From the NCBI RefSeq assembly GCF_001949145.1, contig NW_019091461.1, positions 744,001-808,000 on the forward strand: 64,000 nucleotides of DNA. Reading direction: 5' to 3'. Within the stretch, counting starts at the first letter, position 1; every line of letters begins with the position of its first letter. Below are positions 11,101-22,065 of this stretch, in pieces. The notes under the pieces are model-generated. The model was given only the letters and a program-made list of their open reading frames with translations. It was not told the origin of the DNA and searched no databases. A program made the position numbers and the translations under genes. The DNA comes from Acanthaster planci. Taxonomy: Eukaryota; Echinodermata; Asteroidea; Valvatida; Acanthasteridae.

Positions 11101-14100
11101 AACGTGCAACACAGTTTTTACAGAGCATTGATTCTCGATGGTCTAACATGGCATGACCACAGATATCACGCGACCATGGGTGAGAACATGCCTGCAGACC
11201 AGACTTTCTAACTTGATCCGAGTTTGAACAAATAAGATGACATTGCCCGTCACCACATCTCATTAATTATACGCCATCCAAGAAACTCCAGACAATTCCA
11301 ATTTGTTCCGTAGTCATTGCCGCGCTTGACTTTTTTTTCCGATGCGACTTACCTCTGTCTTCTCGATGTGACTTCTGATACGGTGAGGGTCTCTCTGCCT
11401 GTCGTCGGGGCTCGGATCCTGGCCGCATTGGTCCAATTGTGCCGACCTGAAAAAATCAGTTAAATTACACGGTTAGACAACCACAATGGAGTTTTCACAG
11501 CATGCATCGCAGGCCTTGCTGTCTGCAAATGGTTAAATACAAACAGCTGGTTAGGAAGATGCAGCTGTGTTCTCCTTACATTGGCACCACCGTGACCTCG
11601 TGTCAATTTCAATCTTTACCATTGCCCAAGAATAATTTTTTACATAAAAGTTTGACGGTAAACAAGAGATAGTGGTGCACAATGGCCCCTAGGAAGCGCA
11701 GCAACCAGCGTAGACAAGTCCACTTGAGTCTCTAACTTGAGAAAAAAAACACACTTGTGTGAGTTGTATCTTGTCTCACCATGGGTCTCTCGTGCCGGAT
11801 TTCGTTCGCACTCCTTACTTCAGTGCCGGGCGGCAGGGGCTGTGACTGTGTCTTGGTCTTGTGGTCCTGGGCTTCATTCAGTTGGACTGCCGGCAGGGTG
11901 ACCTGAGCCTTGGGATCTGGATGTTGTCCATAAGGAGGGGATGTGTTGGTTTTCATCAATGACATACAAAAACGGGTAAGTTCAACCTGAACTGGTAAGC
12001 TACAAGACAAAGGTTTTTCTACATAATGCTGTTGAATGGAAGGCGTAAAATTGGCTGCACATTGGTAAAATTCCGTTGTGCAAAGACCTGCTACAACGCA
12101 AAAAAAATCAAGTCTTCACTCGGAGCACTTCTACCATGTGTAATTTGTAAAGTTCTGAGAGTGAAAGAGGTCTGGCAAGTGTCTCTATACTTACCACTAG
12201 GGGGCAGCCACGACACTAAATCTTTTTCTGCGTCCCAGTAATAGTGATACCCACTGTGTGAAAAATGACGACAGAGCAGTAAGTGATAGAGTGGCCACTA
12301 CAATCAATTGGTTGGACAAGTCGCCAGACAAGGGAGCCTTGAAAAACCATTCACCGATGACTAGCCGGCATAGCCCGGGTGCCTGAAATCGGATAAAGGA
12401 GCCGGGCCTTGTAACAAAAGACCGTACTCGGAACAAAAGACCGAGCTGCTGGGCATTGCCGTCATTTTTCGGCTGGTATAAGTGGAGGTAATCCGTCATT
12501 GTTTTGAAACAGAATACCACTGATTATGGCATTTCGCGCCCGCGGATTAGCAGCGGGGACAAATGTGCTCCTCCAGCACTCCAGCAACGGGTGATACAGT
12601 ACCGCTGCATGCTAATCTGGCTGCGTTTGAAAAGACACCACTTCCATTCAGCAATGTACTTTGCCCATTTCGGGAACAAAGGAAATTACGCAACACCACA
12701 CAATCTGAGCTCCCTTTACTGGGCTGCAAGCCTGGCTGCAATACTCAGGCATCAATGGAGGTTACCTGTCAGATTACAGTAGCTACCATTTACACGTTTA
12801 GACAAAAAAGTTCCAAATTTGTTCACAGATTTTCCCAAATGTTTAAACGGAACCGCCCCTTTTAGAGATTTGATGTTTTTGATTGATGCAATCTGGTGTT
12901 CATTTCGATTGTAAACGATGCTTGTTACAGAAAAATAGCTTTTTTTAACCCCTTGACGACGGGAATTTTTTTCTGAAAGCCGACTCCAAGAATTCCAGCT
13001 TTGCTTGGCCATGAAGGCCACCTGCCAAACCGTAAATTCTCGGTTTGTGGCCCTGCATGTGCTGCACGCTTTGAATTACACAGAGAAAAGGTTCATTGTT
13101 CGGTGGCATGCGGCTCTACTCACGCTTCCACATTCCCCTTGCCCCTTTTCAAAGTGGGGACCATTGTGAAGCTGGTGATTTATGATGCAAATTCGGCCTT
13201 TCATTTTTTGGCAACACACAGAGGCCAATCACCATATATACAAGAGCCAGGGTCTGCCTTATTTCACCGTGTTCGCTCGAGCGTGGGCCGAGAATAATAG
13301 CTGAAAAGCGGGCTGAGGGATCTCAATTTTTACAGTGGCTCTTACTGTCTCCCGGCTTGAAGGGGTTAATGCCCCAACATCAATCCACATGTTTACACTG
13401 TTCGGATCATGTGCATCGTTGAACTATATAATTAGTTAGGCATATATAAAAACACTGAGGTAGGTGGCGATGACCTCAGTAAAGTGCTGGCTAAACATTT
13501 AAACGGTACGGGAAAGTTTTTAGAACATTTTTTAACTTAAACACTATAATTTGGGATTGAAGGATTTCTTTAATGTCGGTCTTGCACATGAAAGGACAGA
13601 ACAATCAGGATTGCCTTTCAAACACTACTCTATTTCACCAAATGTCACAACTAAATCTTGGTGGCACTAGGAACACAGCGTTTCCCGAATATGACTCCTC
13701 CGAAGAGAAGGCTAGCCTGGCACTTGCCTGACATGATCCTTGACTTTAAACCAGCCTGGGGGGAGGCTCTCTCCGGCTGCTGGGGCCACCACTGCATCCT
13801 CACCAGCAGACGCTTTCTGCTGTGACGGCATGTCTTCCGTGGAGTAATCCTGCGCTATGATTTCCTCATGAGGATCTGCAACACAAAAGTGTCCAAAACA
13901 GCGACTTTTTGTCTCAGAAAAGTGGTACAGAAAGTTGTGGGGAACCCTTCTCCTCATGGACCTTTCAGCGAATCATACTACATGTACAAAAATAACTCAC
14001 AACTAGAAATGTCAAAAAGTTTTTTTAAAAATTAATTCCTCATTACGTTTTCAATTACATTTAAGGCTAATCATAAGCCTTTTTGGGAGGCTTATTTTCA

Positions 14101-15725
14101 TGTGAAGTTTCCTGAACAGTGACAAACAAGCAAACCGTTTGTCTTGAGATCCTCAAATGGAATTTGTACAATGCACGCTATCTTACAGTTAATCTTATGA
14201 AATGTTTGAAATACTATACAGGTTATTCAACATTTGGTTCAAGATGTTTTTGGTTGTGCTGTTGTGCATTCCAGAAGACAAACTGTGATTTCCAAAGTGG
14301 CTGATGACTAATCATGTAAGAAAATGCACCCAAATTATCAACACATAGATTCGATTGATCGAGCAACCAAATAACATGGATTGAGGTGTGGAGTTATTTG
14401 TGGCAGAAAATTGTGATGTTTCAAATTGGCAAGATACTGTGGCTACGGCTCACAACCAAGACGGGCATCGCAAATGAGGACTGTGGTGTCATTTTCACAA
14501 GATCTGTGTGACATTTGTCACTGTCATGCTGTTGTTTCTACAATCCCAGGAAATGCTGCAGTGGTGATAATGACAGGGGCGTGTTTTGGCGACCCCTAAC
14601 AATAAACATGTTTTTGATGTCAAAGCAATAACCAGAAACATGTTAAGGGTGGCCCACAAAAACAAAGAACCAGAAACGGTTGTATCATCTGAGAGAGGCA
14701 AGCGCGAGGAAGCAGACGACACTGTTGCCGAACATCCTTTTCACTCAATGTTTGGCATGTTTCTAGTCAGTGCTTGCTCTGTCTTTTTACATGTGTTCTA
14801 AAAAAAAAGTATCTCTTTGATTTGCAACATGTAACAACAAATTTTGAAATATAAATGTAGTTATTTGAGGGGCGACATGAACTGCCTGTTTATTTTCCAC
14901 CATTTTGAACCGGCACTGAACTGACTCCAAAATTTGGTTCTCGTTTGGTCAGAATGATGACATCAAGGAGGCATAATCGACATGGCCCAAAAATATTTAA
15001 CCAATGACCAGAGCTGAAACATGTTCTTGGTTCGGGTTGTCAAAACATGCCCCAAGCCATCAACTAAGGGCCACTCGCATAACAGTGTGATACAAAGTTT
15101 TGTAATAACATAGATGCACAGGGTACCACACTAGCCTCCACAGACTCATATGATGCAAGATATGGGGCGGAGAGAACCCCCCGCCTTTGTGTTGGTCATT
15201 GTTTGATTGGAATCTCAGGAATTCTTTACAGACTTCTAGGGGGATGTGTTAGGTAACAACAGTCTAGAGTGTGTATAGGGATTGGATGTGGGGGGGGTAC
15301 CCATCGGCCCCATATCGTGCACGGTATCCACAGACTAGTCAGAGCCTCTGTGTGTGTATGAACAAAACCAATGGGGTTGGAAACCAGTGAGGTGTGAGGG
15401 CATTGTACAGGTCACCTACTATTACCAACACTGCCAGATCATGTGTCATTTTCATGGAAGACCGTTACAAGTTTACAAGCCCTTTGCGTGAAGTGGCAAG
15501 ATGTGCATCTGAATTGAGCATAACTTACCACAAAATGAATAAACCAAACAATGTTCACTTTGCTACTTATAGGTAACCGCTCTGGCCAGAAGTAGAACAA
15601 GTTTATCGTTTGGCGTGAGGATAGCTTTAGGGATAGACAGGATGGGGAGTACCTTGTGGGGAAGTGCCGTCTTGTAGAATCCCTCGTTTTCTCAGCCGAG
15701 CTGCCAAGGCTGCAGGGAGAGGCAT
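8006..15725 (-). CDS. PQBP1: PQBP1, polyglutamine-binding protein 1 (7 coding exons)
   Basis: Join on the minus strand: 15725-15653, 13875-13728, 12253-12195, 11916-11780, 11446-11353, 9127-9052, 8153-8006. All phases agree and give 244 aa (human about 265). PQBP1 is a nuclear, largely disordered spliceosome-associated protein; its WW domain binds proline-rich partners and its C-terminal tail binds U5-15kD. Visible here: N-terminus [17 protein letters not shown], acidic EEIIAQDY block (28-35), WW domain about 62-95 with W66, Y78, Y79, W80 and W89, an [16 protein letters not shown] block, and the tail [14 protein letters not shown] (225-238). The long Arg/Asp repeat region of vertebrate PQBP1 is absent; a shorter polar linker lies between the WW domain and tail. 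Intron 2 uses a GC donor. The start is the conserved MPLP in a good context, and an upstream acceptor implies a 5' UTR intron. Confidence 0.93.
8618..8735 (+). repeat. Degenerate GACTC-type simple repeat
   Basis: In PQBP1 intron 6 the words GTGACTC, GGACTC and GAGATGACTC recur about a dozen times in a little over 100 bases with irregular spacing. It is a decayed simple repeat. Confidence 0.65.
9052..9127 (-). CDS. PQBP1: PQBP1 coding exon 6
   Basis: Encodes [20 protein letters not shown] then SDAP, matching the conserved [17 protein letters not shown] block before the C-terminal tail. The acceptor is TTCTTAG|AA and the donor is CCAAG|GTAGGA. Phases are 1 in and 2 out. Confidence 0.92.
10055..10448. 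repeat. ~400-bp dispersed repeat, copy A (PQBP1 intron 5)
   Basis: Partner of 12372-12777, in the same orientation, with many shared 12-20-base words including CTGTAACAAAAGACCGTACT and GCTAATCTGG. Positioned between PQBP1 exons 5 and 6 with no effect on coding. Confidence 0.85.
11353..11446 (-). CDS. PQBP1: PQBP1 coding exon 5
   Basis: Encodes residues 140-170, [18 protein letters not shown] then [13 protein letters not shown]. It is a basic, proline-containing disordered linker standing where vertebrates have the Arg/Asp/Glu repeat region. The acceptor is TTTTTCAG|GT and the donor is CAGAG|GTAAGT, phase 1 out. Confidence 0.88.
11780..11916 (-). CDS. PQBP1: PQBP1 coding exon 4
   Basis: Encodes residues 94-139, starting [13 protein letters not shown], which aligns with the DPNSVV stretch that follows the human WW domain, then a polar Lys/Thr/Gln/Pro-rich linker ending IRHERPM. 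The acceptor is ATCCAG|AT and the donor is CCATG|GTGAGA, phase 0 out. Confidence 0.88.
12195..12253 (-). CDS. PQBP1: PQBP1 coding exon 3 (second half of the WW domain)
   Basis: A 59-nt exon too short for ORF callers. It encodes [20 protein letters not shown], which aligns without gaps to the human segment carrying the YYW aromatic cluster and the second signature Trp. The acceptor is TTCACACAG|TG and the donor is AGTG|GTAAGT. Phases are 2 in and 1 out. Confidence 0.92.
12372..12777. repeat. ~400-bp dispersed repeat, copy B (PQBP1 intron 2)
   Basis: Closely similar to 10055-10448 in intron 4. Shared words include CTTGTAACAAAAGACCGTAC, GGAACAAAAGACC, CTGCTGGGCATT, GCTAATCTGGC, and ACACAATCTG, and both end with an ATACTC..GTCACCTGTC or GTTACCTGTC block. 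No protein is encoded. The same orientation in both introns suggests either a transposed repeat or an intragenic duplication. Confidence 0.85.
12945..13369. mobile_element. piggyBac-like miniature element in PQBP1 intron 2
   Basis: A 425-bp segment is flanked by TTAA on both sides (12945-12948 and 13366-13369). Its ends are inverted: TTAACCCCTTGACGACGGGA on the left and the reverse complement of TTAACCCCTTCAAGCCGGGA on the right. A TTAA target duplication with ends starting CCC is the mark of piggyBac-superfamily elements. There is no transposase frame inside, so it would be non-autonomous. Confidence 0.7.
13728..13875 (-). CDS. PQBP1: PQBP1 coding exon 2 (first half of the WW domain)
   Basis: Encodes residues 25-73: [11 protein letters not shown], an Ala/Ser-rich linker, then [14 protein letters not shown], which opens the WW domain. 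The acceptor is TTGCAG|AT. The donor is CAG|GCAAGT, a GC donor with otherwise perfect consensus; it is the only choice that keeps the WW frame. Phase 2 out. Confidence 0.9.
15653..15725 (-). CDS. PQBP1: PQBP1 coding exon 1
   Basis: Encodes residues 1-24, [17 protein letters not shown] onward, matching the conserved PQBP1 N-terminus. The donor is CAAG|GTACTC, phase 1. The exon continues upstream as 5' UTR to about 15754, where TTTCAG|GG forms an acceptor, so a further non-coding exon must lie upstream. Confidence 0.9.
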
Positions 15726-16012
15726 CTTGATGAGTTGGTGTGTCTGGGACAACCCTGAAATATAGAAAGAACAACGGCAGTAGTACGAATGCCACTGTAA
15801 AAAAATCTTTACAAATTTAAAAAGAGTACAACGCCCCAGTTACTGAGTCTATTTATTCATGTGATGAAAGAAATTACTCCTCATCAGAGCATACTTGGGC
15901 ATGATCCATTGATTACCAAGATTGCATTGTACTATCAGTCGATCCTGTGTGAAATCTCAGACTCTCACTCCCGAGAGTCCGTGCCACGCTAGTGGGGCTA
16001 GGCGAACGTCCA

Positions 16013-16039
16013 GCCCCACAGTTCTGGGGGTACCACTTG
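16013..16039. repeat. Solo end of the ACCCCCAGAACTG inverted-repeat element
   Basis: The word CCCCACAGTTCTGGGGGTAC here matches the right terminus of the element at 35399-35581. I did not find the opposite end nearby, so this looks like a fragment. Confidence 0.5.
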
Positions 16040-18062
16040 GATCATGCACCCGACCAAGAGTAAAAAAGAGAAACAGTACTATACATGTACATGAACCCTC
16101 AACATGCTCAAATGCAATCTCTAGTACCCTAGGCTTTATAAATCGTCTTTTTAACAACAGGACATGGGTCGGGCGAAAGTTTGAAACGGTGATTTTACAG
16201 TCAAAGTTACTCGGACTAGGCCCTATCTATCATGCGAAGACATGAACCATGATGACATGAAAAAGGAACGACAATCTAAACAAACTTAAACACGACTGTA
16301 CTCCATCATGAAAACTCTAGCAATACAGAAAAACAACAAGTGTCGATTCCAACCAAAATACACACGTAATCTAGGCCTAGGGACAAAAAATCCAACAATA
16401 TATACCACCTACCCGTCTGCGTCTACGTCTACCTCTAACTGCTGTGTGATGATGATGTCTTGCAACTCGTGTTCACTAGTACCGCAGCTGAATTCGTAAC
16501 TCACAGGTCGTATCCACATTAGTTTATAAGGAACCAGTCTAGTTCTACAAAAGGTGCCACAATCCCGGTCCAAGCGCGCATTTGCAATCGAACAAGATAG
16601 CGAGTGGCTCGCACGGTAACAGGCAGAGCGCGACATGAAGCTCAAACATGCGAGAGAAACGCCAAAATATACATATTTCGAGTCCTTGCAGGTCAAAAAA
16701 GATGCTAGCGTGCTACTGGAGATCTCAAGCTTACAAAAACCCGGTCCAAATCGCGGTTTCAACAACACCGCAAAGTGAACAGTCTATGCGGAAACGGCAT
16801 GCAAAGGGGAAAACACTCAAATCACCGAGAGAAACTCGAAAATGAGCCTCCTTTGATTTCGTAGAACTACCACTGTGAAGCACATCTGCGAGTGTTGAAA
16901 ACCTCATAGAATCCTGATACAACCGTATGGTCCATCCGACCGCAGACTGTGCAATTTCACGCGGCAGACGGTATAGGGAAGGACAACATAGCAAACAGTG
17001 AGAGAAACGCACAAATGAACTCGTCACCGTCAGCGAATGAACAGTGAGTTACTCCACAACACACCATTGAAGACAAACTGCCGTAACATCGGTCCACCGG
17101 TGATCTTCCCTTGTAAGCGGTAAACCATAAGCAGATAAGGGCACGCTAGTGCCCTCAACAGCGAGGTAAACCGCCTTAACGACCCATTCCGGACCAGCCT
17201 CTGGCTACATTATCACATGCATGCGAAACTGGGAAAATATCCACAAACTGAAGCCCTCGTCACTCGCTTCAAACTCGTTAGGTTTGGGAGCAGTCTATAA
17301 TGGTACAACGTTCCTTAACAAAATCGAGAGAACCAAACAAAATGTTCCTTCATCAAGCTAGCATTACGAGCACAGATGGCCCGTCAAAGTCGACGACACG
17401 CCAGTGTGCATAAGCTCGGTCCAACCACTTCTTGTCTAAAACCACAAACTGAGCACTTGCACACGTTACACATATTGCAAAGTCCTTGCTCAAGATGAGA
17501 GAGAGAAACGCATAAACGCCTCATTTGCTGTGCTTGGCGCGACTGTAATTATCCGCAGTCAAAATAACAGTAAAATTGGTCGATAACGATTATCGGCAGT
17601 TTCTGGGGTTCCAATGAACGCGGTTTTTTTTACACTCAGTGCCGATTCCCTCCCGCAGTTTTAAAGCTTAGCAGAAAGGAATCGCAAAATGAGCGAGGAA
17701 GAACCACCAAGTGAGGACATTCGGCACTCGACGAAGTCCACGTTTAGTCCGTGGGAAACTGTGGAAAATGTAACAAGCACACACCTCATCATAATAGTGT
17801 TTCAGTATCTACAATGTCTGTCGACTGTTCGATCTTTATTCAACGTGTCTTATCTTCTCAGCATTAGAATTTGGAACATTTGGAACAATTGGAACATGAA
17901 AATGCAACGCCTGGCACGTAGCACTTCAAGTACGCAATTATATCCGCACCTGGTCCAGTCAAACGCCGTTTTGTGTTTGCGTACAAACACCCACACAAGC
18001 GAACGACAGACAGTGTGCTGGAAACACCGGTATAGATGGCCAAACCTTGCAAATTCTCGCGA

Positions 18063-18070
18063 TGACGTCA
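18063..18070. promoter_or_regulatory. CRE-type palindrome in repeat unit 1
   Basis: TGACGTCA, the full cyclic-AMP response element palindrome, within GATGACGTCACTTCGAGAA. The same 16-base context occurs at 19447. Function is not shown; conservation in both diverged copies is the only hint. Confidence 0.4.
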
Positions 18071-19446
18071 CTTCGAGAACCCAGTCCTTTCACAGCAGTT
18101 CGCTCCGTCCATAACGTGGACAACGTACAGATTTTCAAATTGGATTTGTGATATACAATGTTGGCTGCATTTCCCCCTTGTTTCTTGCCTTTTGTAAATA
18201 AATCCCCAAATCATTTGCCTTGAGATAGCTTAAATTACGGGCGATTCACAACTGTGCTCCTCCAAGTTTGCAACGCGTTGACAGATTTCGCGCACTGTGA
18301 CTGACCGACGCGTCCTCATGAAAAATACTTGGCCGTGTTTGTTTCACACGGATCTCAGTAATCCATCGTTGGTTTACGGACACCAGTCGCCCAAATGGTG
18401 ACGGTTACGAGTCCGTAGAATGTGATCATGAACAGTGCGTTACATCGAAACACACACAAACAGACAAACTGCCGAAACCTCGGTCCAGCGGTGATCCACC
18501 CTTGGACCACTCATTCACAAATTCAAGCGGTAAACCACAGGGCGCGCTCTTTCCCTACACAGCGAGATAAACCGCCTGAACAACCCATTCCAGACTAGCC
18601 TCTGGATACGTCAATATCATGCGAGCGAAACGGGTAAAATATCCAAAAAATGCAGTCCATACCACCTCATCACTCGCCTCAAAGTTCTAGATCAAAACGA
18701 TGGGCAGCTCAACACCTCTGTGCCAGTGAATGCCGATCCCGAGTGCTCAAACACGTCAAAACACAATGAGGACGCACCATCCACGGTTTTATGCAAGTGC
18801 AACTAGTCCCGCAGGGGAACACAGCCCAAACTATTAGAGTGGACGAGAGAACTGCTTAAGTGAGGTATATTCTAGACTTTGAGTTCCGCGCTTCAATCAC
18901 AATCAGTTCGACGACACGCCAGTGGACATAAGCTTGGTCCAAGCACCGCTTTTGTCAAACTTCAAACTGAGCACTTTGCACACGTTAGCATATTGTAGAA
19001 GTCCCTGTTGGAACCGAGAGGGAGAGAATCACAAAAACGCTTTACACTGAAATGGCTGATAATGATAATCGGCAGTTTGTTTGTGCGGTTGCAATCAAAG
19101 CTGTCATTTGACATTCGGCGTCGCGACATCGACAAAATCCACGATTTGTCCGTGGGAAACCATGGAAATTTTAACAACCATGATACCTCATAACAGTGTT
19201 TCAGTTTCAGGAATTTTTCTGCGTCTTCTCGGCATGAGAATTGACAGTGGGAACACGGCGAACTTAAAAATGCAACGCCTGACACGTGGCAGAAAAGCCA
19301 CTTTATCCAAGCACTGTTACATGTGCAGTTTGGACCGGTCGCACGCCGCTTAGATGTGAACGTTCAACACTCAAACATGCGAATGGCACTGAAGGGGCTG
19401 AAAACAGCGATATATCTGCGGTACAAACCTTGCACAGTCTAGCGAT

Positions 19447-19454
19447 TGACGTCA
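19447..19454. promoter_or_regulatory. CRE-type palindrome in repeat unit 2
   Basis: TGACGTCA in the context TTGACGTCACTTCGAGAA, the partner of the site at 18063. The surrounding duplicated DNA has diverged much more than this word. Confidence 0.4.
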
Positions 19455-21709
19455 CTTCGAGAAGCCATTCCATTCACGGAAGCTTTCCCCGTCCACATCC
19501 AATGTGGGACTCGTGGATTCGATTTTTGATTGGATTTTTGATAGTTACATGTTTAAGCAATATGATGTTGGGATAACTTGGGAAGTAATTTTACTAAATT
19601 TCTTGTCATTTTAAAAATAAATCACCGAACAATTTTCCTTAAGATAGCTTAAGATGCATTTATGGCGCTATGTAGTAGGTTACATTTATTCCATCAGACA
19701 CAAAAGGTCACATCACAAAATGACTTTAGTGTACATGTTTATTATCCAACTAATGATAACAGCTTCAGAAAGCTGAGTTTTTGAAATGTAAATTCAATCT
19801 ATCAAATGCACACATCACAAAATGCACACATGAAGGTATGGAGACGAGAATACGTAAAAAGTTCGCACAAAAATTTACCTTTTTAAAAACGGCTGAATAT
19901 ACATTGAAATTATTCCAAAAATTCCCTGATGTTTTCAAATCCACTCGATGTTTGTCTACTCTTTATGTACATTCTTCACCGAATTCTTTCTAACAGCAGT
20001 ACAAATCAATTTCAGAAAAAAATCGAAAAATCTGGTTTTTTCCTATTAAAAATTCTAATCTGTACTGTAAAAATATTTTACATATATTTACAAGAAGTGT
20101 ACTATTACTGAGAGACCAAACTGTACTGTACTTCCCAGTCTAACATTTGGAGAACTTAAAAACAACTTTTGTACATTTTTTTCGATAAATGTAAGGACAT
20201 GTATACAAATCAAGGTAAAACTTAAAAAATAAAAATTCTTGAGTCAACAACTCAAACCACATGTACATGTCATATAAATGAAGCACTGGTGAAAAAAACC
20301 CCACATCTCCACGAATACACACGCACAATACTTGAAGAAAAAATGTCAAAATACCTGTACTCTTTAGCTGGGGGTCATTCACTCAACATTTGACAAACAT
20401 TTCACGTTGAGAAAAAGCTTAATTACTTCTCCTAAAAATGAGTACAAACTCAAATATGCCAAGGGTGCATCCAAACCAAACTTGTCACGGAGGGGGGGCC
20501 CCAAGAAATGGGGTATTTTCTTGAAGATTTTTTTGGGGGGCCTTTCGTTTTTGAGGGGATGGTGGCGCGTCAGCCCCGTTCCAGATCCGCCAATGACTCT
20601 AATAACCCTCATGATGGTACCGTAGATCTTTTCTCTTTAAATCCCTCTTTTGACAGAGCAGGAAGTCTAGGATTAAGTGACATCACTACAATGTTCCAAC
20701 AAATTCAACTTCGACAATAATGATACTACATATCAAACTAAACATCAAATAAAATCATTCTGACTTGTTCCTGCGGTGCATTAAGTAGTCACTGAAAAAA
20801 GGTTACATTTCCACTCATTTCTGGAATATAGTTTTTCTTTGAGGAAACAAAAATTCTTGATATTTTTCCAGCCAAAATAAATGTGAAAGAAGAAGGAAAA
20901 AAAAAAACAGAAGCCAATCGGCCGATTCATAAGGCCTGAATTACACAGGGCATCCCGTGACCTCTGCATCCATTTCAGCATTGCTTTTCGAAACAAACTG
21001 GGCCCAACTACCATTTACATTTCACGAGAAAGCCAGGTAGATTTGTCTCCGCTCTGAAAAATACCTGAGTTCTGTACATGGAAAGAACAATGGAACTGTC
21101 ATCCTGATTGATCTTGTGAGAAAATAAACATCACAAGACAAAAAGTTTTGCTTTTTAATATCTTATTTCAAAGTCCAGCACAGAGTGTAAGTTTGTGCAG
21201 CATATATAGTCTGTGTGGCTAGATGGTGTCTAACACACCCAGCTATGTTCAAGGGTGGGCGGGGAAACTGGAAAAACGGGGAGGGAGATAACTTTATCCA
21301 GCTGTATTTGAACATCTGGGGTTATGTTGTGTGGAAATTTTTGAGGGGGGGGGGGAAACTCAAAGGATGTGGTACATAAGCGTGACTGGGTAGTTGACAG
21401 TGCAGTAAATTTAATCCGCAAAAAAACCCTACAAACCATCAAATGCGAGCGAATTCAAGAGTCGAATACAAATAAATTTGGGAAAGTGGGTAGTTTCGCT
21501 CTCATAAAAAAATAAAATTTTGGATTCAATCCCACCTCTGACAAATTGAGACTTCACTTTCATATACCTTAGGGACTCTGGAGTAAGGTCTCTGGATATT
21601 TCTGTGAGCTTTTAGAAGCAGCTTTAAAAAATGGTTTCGGGAGATTCGGACCTCGGAACCTTGAAGTAAACTCTGAATCAGAAGAATTCTTAAAAACCTA
21701 TATTTTTTT

Positions 21710-22065
21710 TTACTTCCCCCAGAAGTCGTCCCGCCTCTTGCGTGCCCTCTCCAGTACCTCGGAGGCAAGGGAGCAGCTGGAGGCAATGGACATGGTGGAC
21801 AGCGATAACTCGTCGCTGTCCCGTTCAGAAGACCTCCACAGGGGACTGTCGGGCTCTGCCCTGCCCTGAGGCGGGTCCGCAGGGACCATCCAGGCCTCGC
21901 TCCGCTTCTTAGGGGCCTGGGTGGAGGGGTTGTCCCCTTGGTGGTCGTTGAGGCTTCTCATTGTGCCCTTGTTGTAGCTACTTGACTCGGCCTCCTCCCT
22001 TGTTTGAGGGTGTGCCGTCATTGGCCTGCCGTGCATGCTTCCAGAGTTAGGCCTATCCAGTGGAC
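21710..22065 (-). CDS. MDM1: MDM1 last coding exon
   Basis: Encodes residues 763-880, ending LSLSTMSIASSCSLASEVLE then RARKRRDDFWGK and TAA. This matches the human C-terminus with its ISARSAASS...LARAKKRKENFWGK pattern, a motif shared across the family. The acceptor is TTTACAG|GT. Confidence 0.96.

Larger units (their letters stand above)
16500..19520. repeat. Degenerate ~175-bp repeat array with a higher-order duplication
   Basis: A box resembling GAGAGAAACGCAAAAATGA recurs near 16652, 16827, 17000, 17326, 17501 and 17676, and again near 18845 and 19022: spacings of about 175 bp or a multiple. A second box, CGGTCCAA, recurs near 16565 and 16741 with the same step. On top of this, about 17.05-18.12 kb is repeated at about 18.44-19.50 kb, offset roughly 1.4-1.5 kb (shared words CGACGACACGCCAGTG, CATAAGC.TGGTCCAA, GTCCGTGGGAAAC, TGACGTCACTTCGAGAA). 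Divergence is high, so this is an old satellite-like array. Confidence 0.7.
15755..21709. other. Spacer between PQBP1 and MDM1
   Basis: It must contain the PQBP1 promoter and non-coding first exon, and probably the MDM1 3' UTR at its right end. The middle (about 16.5-19.5 kb) is a degenerate repeat block. Two AATAAA hexamers on the minus strand (TTTATT at 19738-19743 and 19685-19690) are possible MDM1 polyadenylation signals about 2 kb past the stop. A short open segment on the plus strand ending at 20720 is not recognisable. Confidence 0.6.

Noticed and set aside
20508-20720. Plus-strand frame ending SDITTMFQQIQLRQ
   Set aside because: The last 50 codons look coding-like, but there is no known family, no clear acceptor and no partner exon between PQBP1 and MDM1.
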